Made by a program: the position numbers and the translations under genes. Positions 30,057-36,276 of a DNA stretch of 36,276 nucleotides are shown here, one piece after another (within the stretch, counting starts at the first letter, position 1; each line of letters opens with the position of its first letter). The stretch covers positions 1 to 36,276 of the forward strand of contig JAGYKK010000027.1 of assembly GCA_018401645.1 (NCBI GenBank), read 5' to 3'. The notes beneath the pieces were generated by a model. It did no database searches. It had not been told where the DNA came from and saw only the letters and a list, made by a program, of their open reading frames with translations. This DNA is from Mycobacterium sp. (GTDB taxonomy: Bacteria; Actinomycetota; Actinomycetes; Mycobacteriales; Mycobacteriaceae).

Positions 30057-30298
30057 GAAAGAAAATCCTTCCATTGACAGGCTCGGGCGGTAACGCAGTG
30101 TCGCCAATATTGCCATCGGCAAACACAATGTCCACGGCTTTAGCGAAAATATCGAAAGGATCTCAAATCACGCAGGCCAGTGACTTACCACGGCGTGTCC
30201 CTCCACGATTGCCGTACCCACCGCTGAGCGGTTCGAGCTCAGCAACCGACTGCTACCGTTAGCTACTCGCGAGCAGAGACACAAAAGGGGGTGCGGTG
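30057..30298. promoter_or_regulatory. AT-richer divergent control region
   Basis: These 242 bases between two exported-protein genes are clearly less GC-rich than their surroundings, especially 30098-30170. They include the palindrome CAATATTG (30105-30112) and the ribosome sites of both genes (GGAAGGA for the leftward gene, AAAGGGGG for the rightward one). On the minus strand TTGAGA followed by TATTTT or TAAAGC could be a promoter, but this is only suggestive. Confidence 0.4.
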
Positions 30299-32165
30299 AT
30301 GTCGAAGCTCTCCCGCGTCACTCCCCTAGGCGCCGCAGCAGTCGCGCTCGGCCTGTCCCTGGCCGCCCCGGCATCGCGGCGGCAGGGACCCCGCGCCCGG
30401 ATCCTCGCCATCATCGGCCGCCAGTAGCGCCGACAGCGAGGCCCGCCAGACTTAGGCATCACCCAGGCGCCGACCCACCGCGAACTCCGTGCCCCGAAGA
30501 CGGTGTCCGTCGCAATCGTCGCCGGAATCGACGCTCTCCGCGCCGGCATCACCCACGTCTGCGGACAGTAGGCCTGCCGCCAGGACCGGGTCCGGCCGCT
30601 ACAGGATCGCGCGGCACCACGACGAACCTCACCAGGGTCGTCCTCACGCGCGACAAACCAGCCGACGGCACGGGCCGAGAACACCGATCGGTTGGACGCG
30701 GCCCGGCGCACCGCAGGCATCCCGGCCAGACCGGAGACCGCCGGACCCGAAACGGCCAGACCGGAAACCGCCGACTTCGCCACACACCTCGCGCCGCGAC
30801 CGTGCCCGACGAAGCCCCCACCCCGACGATCGCGCAGACGAGTTCCGCACCAACGACTTTCGCCTCCCGCATCCCGCAGGGCGATAGCCTCGACGCACTG
30901 CGCGCCCGCACCGCCGCATGCGTCGGCGACCGACTCTTTCGCGGGACTGCTGTCCCCCGTCGGGGTTGATCGGGCGTGGCCCTGCTGGTTGCGCCGTACG
31001 TTCTCAATCGAGGCCCCGTCGGTCGGTCGGTGCAAATCACCGGACGAGGCGAAGAGCCCGATCTCTTCGGCGCGCAATATCGGAGCGAGCGACCCCGAGG
31101 GCGACCGGATCGTCTACAGCCTGACCAGCAACGCCCGGAACGGAGTCGGTGGTTCTCGACGCGACCGGCGGCTACATCTACACCCCCGGCCAGAACTTCG
31201 CCGGAACCGATACCACGTTCACGGTCGCCGCCGCCGACCCCGGCTTCCACATCAACCTGCTCGACCTGTTCCGCCCACCCAGCACCGCTGCGAGCGTCGT
31301 GGTCCGCCAGGGCGCGGCCGCCGCCGGATCACTGCTGCAATTCCAGTTCTACTACGGCAGTGGTGCACAGTTCTGGTCCCCGGCCGCCCGCAGTTCGCTG
31401 GAGTCGGCGGCCACGGCCCTCGCGTCCTACATCGTGGTGGACGCCCCGGTCATCGTCACATTCGAGGTCACCGGGGAGTTCTCACTGCTGTCCTCGACAT
31501 TGGCGACGGCGGGAAGCGATTTCATCAGTTCCGACCCGGGATTTCTGCCCACGGTGGTCCAGAATAAAATCCTCACCGGAGTCGACTCCAACGGCGCTGA
31601 GGCCGATGGTGAGATCAACTGGAACTTCGCCCAGAACTGGGCATTCGGCGACTCGGTGGCCTACGGCCAGTACGACCTGGAGTCGGTGGCGCTGCACGAA
31701 TTGACGCACACCCTGGGCTTCCTGTCCTACGTCGACGCCCCCGGGGCCAACACCGGCCGGAGTTGGACGGTGTTCGACAGCTTCCTGGTCAACGCCGACG
31801 GCACGAAGGTGATCGGCAACGATTACACCTGGAAAAATACCTACACCCCGAATCTGACGGGAGCCAACGGCGGCCTCTACTTCGCCGGCGCCGATGCCGT
31901 CGCCGCGTACGGCAACCTCGTCCCGATCTACACCCCGGGTACCTGGGCACCCGGCAGTTCGATTTCACACCTCAACGACCGCGTCTTCGGGGTGAGCCGC
32001 ACCCTGATGACCGCGCAGGTGGGATCGGGCCAGGGCATCCGAGTTCTGAGCCCGATCGAACTCGGTGTCCTCGCTGATCTCGGCTACACGGTGACGCCGC
32101 AACCGAGCGGCGCCGTGCTGGCTTTTATCGGCGTGTTCTTCCTTCGCCGCACCAGACGACGCTGA
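30299..32165 (+). pseudogene. Secreted Ig-like/zinc metallopeptidase, frameshifted in its N-terminal half
   Basis: The start ATG at 30299 follows AAAGGGGG and gives a signal peptide, SKLSRVTPLGAAAVALGLSL-AAP; one missing base near 30371 breaks the frame before the cleavage site. The region to about 31090 is Ser/Pro/Ala-rich and changes frame several times. From there an Ig/cadherin-like module appears (GASDPEGDRIVYSLTSNARNG, then VVLDATGGYIYTPGQNFAGT after a shift near 31146) and continues unbroken to the stop. The catalytic domain holds HELTHTLGF (31696-31722), a HExxH zinc motif, preceded by INWNFAQNWAFGDSVAYGQY. The C-terminus, TPQPSGAVLAFIGVFFLRRTRRR split as TPQPSG + hydrophobic span + RRTRRR, looks like a membrane sorting tail. 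Only the 338-codon distal part is a clean frame. Confidence 0.75.
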
Positions 32166-32210
32166 CGGCCCGATCCCGCTCAACCGCTGACTAGCGGCGC
32201 GGACTGACCA

Positions 32211-32459
32211 CTACCTCAAGGCCGGCGCGGCAAACTCGGCACTGCTTGCGGTGGTCGACCGGCAGCACCGTCCGCATAACCAGATCAGGCCCAGTTCCGC
32301 GACCCCGACCAGCAGCGCCGGCCACAGCATTCCGGTGAGAACCGTCAGGACCGGATGTTCGGATGGGCCTACCCGATCCGCCCGGAACCGGACCGCGGTG
32401 AAGTGGACGCAGAGGGCCACCGCCGTCGCCGCGCTGACGTAGACACCGAACCAAAACAT
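32211..32459 (-). CDS. Small membrane protein of unknown function
   Basis: This 82-residue product has two likely membrane spans: FWFGVYVSAATAVALCVHF at the N-terminus and LTVLTGMLWPALLVGVAEL further on, ending in a Cys-containing segment (LCGRCCRST) that could bind metal or heme. The ATG at 32459 follows GGCAGGAG with six bases between, a convincing ribosome site. The gene is divergent from the PepSY gene, with 219 bases between starts, and the two may share a control region. I do not recognise a named family. Confidence 0.7.
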   Translation of the reverse strand: MFWFGVYVSAATAVALCVHFTAVRFRADRVGPSEHPVLTVLTGMLWPALLVGVAELGLIWLCGRCCRSTTASSAEFAAPALR

Positions 32460-32678
32460 TCGTGGCTCCTGCCCACAGGGGTGTGACCTGCTACCGCCAT
32501 CGTCACACGGGTTCCGGCGTTCGCCGCGCAGGCCGTCCGGGCATTCGCCGAATCGTTACCGGGTACGGCCTCAACCATCCGTGGGAACTTCCGCCCCCGA
32601 CTAAACGACTAGGACGGTGCCACGACAACGGTGCGGTCTATACCGGTGCGGGCGAGAGTCGGAACGTGGAGGTTTTGC

Positions 32679-34198
32679 GTGGTCACCATCGATCGAGCGC
32701 AGCGCCGTGGCGAGGCGGCCACCCTGCGCCGGATCTGGCGGTTGCACTTCTGGGTCGGACTGTTCGCGGCCCCGACGTTGCTGCTGCTGGCCTGCACCGG
32801 GCTGATCATCCTCTACACCCAGCCCCTCGACCTGCTCCTGCACCGCGACCTCAAGGTCGTCTCCACCCCGGATCAAATTGGCTCGAGCATCATGGTCTCT
32901 CTGACGCCCAGATCGACGCCGCCTGCCGCCAGGTGCCCGCGGACATGACACTGGACGCGGTGACGCCACCGGCGGCGCCGAACAGATCCACCCAGATCGA
33001 CTTCATGGCGCCCGAATCCCCCGATGTGGGCGAGCGCAACGTCACGCAGGTCTTCGTTGATCCCTTCACGGGCGCCTACCTGGGCCAGCGCCGGGAACTC
33101 GACGGACTGGTGGGATGGGCCAACCAGTTGCACCGATTCTTCGGCAACGACGGCCCTACCGTGTCGGTGCCCGCCCTGGGGCATTTCATCGCGCCGTCGT
33201 CCTATCCTGATGCCTCGATGAGGGTGGGCGTGGGCAACCTCATCGTCGAGATGACCGCGGTATGGATCCTGGTGCTGCTGGCCAGTGGGATCTTTCTGTG
33301 GTGGCCCCGGGCCGCCGAGCGCGGCAAGCCGCGGCTGGCGATCCGGTGGCGCAAAGGTGGCCGGGTGCGCTGGCGGGATCTGCACGCCACCACCGGAATC
33401 CTGCTCTCGGTGGTGTTGATCGGTTACATCGTGTCGGGACTGACCTGGTCGCGGTACTGGGGTGAGAACTGGCGCGCGGTGGCATCGACGGTGAGCCCCG
33501 GAATGACGGTGGATGCACCCTCCACGCCGGCGAAGGTCGGCGACTTCGATCGCCTCGGCAGGCGCATCGCGTGGGCGGACACCGACGACCCGGTCTATGC
33601 CTCAGATCCGGGCCCCGGAGTGCCAATGACGTTGGGCTTCAACGAGATTGATGAGATCGCCAAATCGGAGAACATGCTGCCGGGTTACTCCATCGTTCCA
33701 CCCTCGTACTACCCGGGTGCCACCGCGGACGACGAAACGGTCTACGGCAGCTACACGGTCGTCAACCACTGGCCGCAGAAGCTCTCCGAACAGCGCACCC
33801 TCTACCTCAATCAGTTCACCGGGGAGACGATCGCCAACTCCACCGCCGACCAGGACGGAACACTGGCGCGGATCACCAGTTGGAGTGTGGCCATGCACAT
33901 GGGCAACCAGTACGGGGTGCTCACCCGCATCCTGGCCACGCTGGCGTGCCTGGGTCTGCTGACGAGCATCACCACGGCGATGCTCATGTGGTGGAAGCGT
34001 CGACCGACCGGCGGGACCGGGTTGCCGGGCCGGACCAGCGACGCCCAACGCGCCGACACCCCGCGGGGGGCGGTGGCCGCGATCGCGATCGTCGCCACCG
34101 CTCTGGCCGTGCTGTACCCGTCCTTCGGCGTCACCTTAATCGTGGTGCTCATCGCCGAAGGGGTCGTCTCGGCGACCCGGGGCCCGTCCGCCGCTTAG
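32679..34198 (+). pseudogene. PepSY-associated transmembrane protein with one frameshift
   Basis: A GTG at 32679, preceded by GGAGG and a six-base spacer, starts VTIDRAQRRGEAATLRRIWR and a first membrane span LHFWVGLFAAPTLLLLACTG. Near 32875 the frame changes, and from WLEHHGLSDAQIDAACRQVP the rest reads cleanly to the TAG at 34196. Further features are a PepSY domain (YVDPFTGAYLG-like stretch VDPFTGAYLGQRREL), spans VWILVLLASGIFLWWP, ILLSVVLIGYIVSGL, LATLACLGLLTSITTAMLMW and a last C-terminal span, and conserved His in RLHFW, LHRFFG, DLHATTG and MHMGNQYG that may hold heme. Family members are often linked to iron uptake or ferric reduction. Corrected length is about 505 residues. Its stop overlaps the convergent sulfatase stop. 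Confidence 0.85.
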
Positions 34199-36276
34199 TC
34201 GGTCTCGAACGCTGCTGCGGCGTCGCGTTGCAGGTCCACGTAGGCCTTGTCGCTGACGTCGACTGCGACGCCCTGGACCTCGCCACCGGTGAACCTACCC
34301 GGGGTCTGATACTGCTGTGAGACGGTGTCGCCACTGTCAAAGCCCACGCACAGCCCGTCCCCAGCCAGGGTGAATTTGCCGATCTGGGCCCGCATCGGAC
34401 CCTTGGCCACCTCTTTGCCGTCGACGTAGAGCTTCGTCGTACCCATCGACTCACCGTTCGCGCCGGCCTTCTCCCGGATGAACTCCATGCCCAGGGAATG
34501 CTTGCCCGGTGATAGCGGCGCGGACACGAATTCCTGCTCCGGCTTGATGCCCAGGAAGTTGTACACGTAATGCAGACGGCCGTCCTTGATGAACATGGAA
34601 TGTCCGCCGAAGCGGGAGCCGTGAGCGAAGATCACGCCCTGGGCCTCCGGGGTGAGGTCGACGTTGCCGACGATCTTGTAGGAGCGGCCGCGGACACTGA
34701 CCGCCACACCCTCGGGCACCGGTGCGGTGTCCGGGTAGTAGAGGGCGATCTCGGCGGCGCGGCTCGGCCTGCGCCGAGGGTTGCCGAGTTGCTCGACCGC
34801 GGAGCGGTCATCGAGGGGCAGGACGAAGTTGTTGTCGGCCTCCTCGAACCAGGCGTCGATCAGTTCCTTAAGCTTGTCCGGGTTCTGCTCGGCGAGATCG
34901 GTGGACTCCGACCGATCCTCGGCGACGTGGTAGAGCTCCCAGCGATCGTCACCGAAATTGCCCTTGTTGCTGATCGGGGAGTGCACGGCGGCGGCCTTCC
35001 AGCCGTCCTGCCAAATGCCACGGGTACCCAGCATCGCGTAGTACTGGCGCTTGCGGGTGGTGGGCGCTCCCGCGTCATCGAAGCTGTAGCGCATCGAGAC
35101 CCCGTTGAGCGGGTACTGCTTGATGCCCTTGTACTCCTTGGGCATCTCCACGCCGGCGACATCGAGTATCGTCGCCGCCACGTCGATGGCGTGGTGGTAT
35201 TGCTCGCGCACCTCGCCGCGGGCCTTAATGCCCTTGGGCCAGGAGATCACCATCGGGGCACAGGTGCCCCCGGCGAGCTGCGAGTAGCGCTTGAACATCT
35301 GAAACGGTGTGGAGAACGCCGTCGCCCACCCGGTCGGGAAATGGTTGTAGGTGTCCGGGCTGCCCAGGGTGTCCAGATACTTCATGTTCTCGCTGAGCTC
35401 ATCGGGATAGCCGTTGAAGAACTTGTTCTCATTCACCGACCCGTTCGGCGAACCCTCACCGGAGGCGCCGTTGTCCGCGCAGTACATGATGATGGTGTTC
35501 TCCAACTGGCCGGTCTGCTCCAGGTAGTCCACGATCCGCCCGACCTGGGCGTCGGTGTACTCCGAGAACCCGGCGAACACCTCCGCCATCCGCGAGAACA
35601 ACTTTTTCTCATCGGCATTAAGAGAATTCCACGGCCGCACCATGTCGTTGGCCACTTCGGCGTCCTCGGGCAGCGGGTTAATCGGCGTCATCTTGGTGCC
35701 CTCGGGCAGCACACCCTTGGAGACCATCCGGGGCAGCACCCACTCCCGGTAGGCCTCATAGCCGTCGTCGAACTTGCCCTTGTACTTGTCGATGTACTCC
35801 TGCGGTGCGTGGTGCGGAGCATGGTTGGCCCCCGGGCAGAACCACAGGTACCAGGGCTTGGACGGGTTCGACGAATTCTGGTCGCGCAGCATCCGGATTG
35901 ACTGGTCGGCAAGGTCTTTGGAGACGTGGTAACCCTCATCGGGTAGATAGGGCTGCTCGATGAACCGGTTGTCCTCCACCAGGTCGGGGAACCACTGGTT
36001 GGTCTCCCCACCCAGGAACCCGTAGAACCGATCGAAACCCTTCTGCAGCGGCCACTCCGACTTGCTACCCCCGCTGGAGACGTCCTCCTCGGGGACGTTG
36101 TGCTGCTTGCCGATCCAGAACGTGCTGTAGCCGTTGTCCTGCAACACCTGACCGATGGTGGCGCACTGCGCGGGCAGTCGGGCCGCCGCGCCCGGAAAAC
36201 CGTTGGAGCCCTCGGTGATAGCCGCGAATCGGTTCACGTGGTGATTGCGCCCGGTGAGCATGCAGGAACGCGTCGG
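34195..36276 (-). CDS. Arylsulfatase, type I sulfatase family (N-terminus beyond the window)
   Basis: 693 residues are visible, starting PTRSCMLTGRNHH at the right edge. This is the C-terminal part of the sulfatase signature C-x-P-x-R-x4-TGR, so the catalytic Cys that becomes formylglycine lies about two codons outside the window. Other active-site elements are IGKQHN (Lys and His), NHAPHH and CADNG (metal-binding Asp-Asn). A C-terminal beta-sandwich-like part (about the last 170 residues, with GRSYKIVGNVDLTPEAQG and LYVDGKEVAKG) resembles a lectin/laminin-G-like fold found in mycobacterial AtsA/AtsD-type sulfatases of about 780 residues. The enzyme hydrolyses sulfate esters. The frame is intact; the stop TAA overlaps the PepSY stop by three bases. 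Confidence 0.93.
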   Translation of the reverse strand, partial: PTRSCMLTGRNHHVNRFAAITEGSNGFPGAAARLPAQCATIGQVLQDNGYSTFWIGKQHNVPEEDVSSGGSKSEWPLQKGFDRFYGFLGGETNQWFPDLVEDNRFIEQPYLPDEGYHVSKDLADQSIRMLRDQNSSNPSKPWYLWFCPGANHAPHHAPQEYIDKYKGKFDDGYEAYREWVLPRMVSKGVLPEGTKMTPINPLPEDAEVANDMVRPWNSLNADEKKLFSRMAEVFAGFSEYTDAQVGRIVDYLEQTGQLENTIIMYCADNGASGEGSPNGSVNENKFFNGYPDELSENMKYLDTLGSPDTYNHFPTGWATAFSTPFQMFKRYSQLAGGTCAPMVISWPKGIKARGEVREQYHHAIDVAATILDVAGVEMPKEYKGIKQYPLNGVSMRYSFDDAGAPTTRKRQYYAMLGTRGIWQDGWKAAAVHSPISNKGNFGDDRWELYHVAEDRSESTDLAEQNPDKLKELIDAWFEEADNNFVLPLDDRSAVEQLGNPRRRPSRAAEIALYYPDTAPVPEGVAVSVRGRSYKIVGNVDLTPEAQGVIFAHGSRFGGHSMFIKDGRLHYVYNFLGIKPEQEFVSAPLSPGKHSLGMEFIREKAGANGESMGTTKLYVDGKEVAKGPMRAQIGKFTLAGDGLCVGFDSGDTVSQQYQTPGRFTGGEVQGVAVDVSDKAYVDLQRDAAAAFETD

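Noticed and set aside
30259..31077. Minus-strand frames over the start of the metallopeptidase gene
   Set aside because: The plus strand has a ribosome site, signal peptide and downstream domains; the minus frames are Arg/Gly shadows.
34570..35901. 443-codon plus-strand frame over the sulfatase
   Set aside because: It is antisense to a clean sulfatase frame and has no recognisable domain.

Overview
The window looks like the chromosome of a mycobacterium (Mycobacterium or Mycolicibacterium sensu lato). The evidence is very high GC, an Mce1A-like protein, a long ICL2-type isocitrate lyase (763 aa), a 13E12/HNH repeat gene, and a very long glycine-rich PGRS-like tract. I see no rRNA, tRNA or CRISPR array.

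Layout. 1-296: end of a Pro/Glu-rich repetitive reading frame that enters from the left. 286-3892: a lone MceA-type gene divergent from aceA. 3889-6586: decayed accessory DNA, made of a broken 13E12/HNH gene and a degenerate insertion sequence whose two ends each carry the same doubled motif. 6619-12791: intact ordinary genes (SDR oxidoreductase, secreted DUF1524-type nuclease, Tat/lipoprotein dienelactone hydrolase, aquaglyceroporin, NCS2 nucleobase permease, CDGSH iron-sulfur protein, small secreted protein, cytidine deaminase). 12802-13391: a MazEF-like pair whose toxin gene carries a frameshift. 13432-16974: three genes on the minus strand (uridine phosphorylase of eukaryotic type, DeoC, PmmB-like phosphomutase) which, with the nearby cytidine deaminase and permease, form a nucleoside uptake and breakdown set.

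17050-30056 (minus) is about 13 kb of PGRS-like coding sequence. It starts with a mycobacterial long signal peptide rather than a PE domain, passes through a conserved linker into Gly-Gly-X repeats, and is interrupted by two non-repetitive islands. The distal island is a C-type-lectin-like domain (with a QPD motif) preceded by a cadherin-like beta module. The reading frame is broken many times, so this is either a decaying giant gene or a region of poor base calling. Divergent from it is a secreted Ig-like/zinc metallopeptidase gene (30299-32165), also frameshifted.

32211-36276: a small membrane protein, a PepSY-type membrane protein with one frameshift, and the C-terminal nine tenths or so of an arylsulfatase that runs off the right edge just after its formylglycine cysteine.

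Most genes from 6.6 to 17 kb are intact, whereas 3.9-6.6 kb and 17-33 kb are full of frameshifts. That contrast is the main caution in reading this window.
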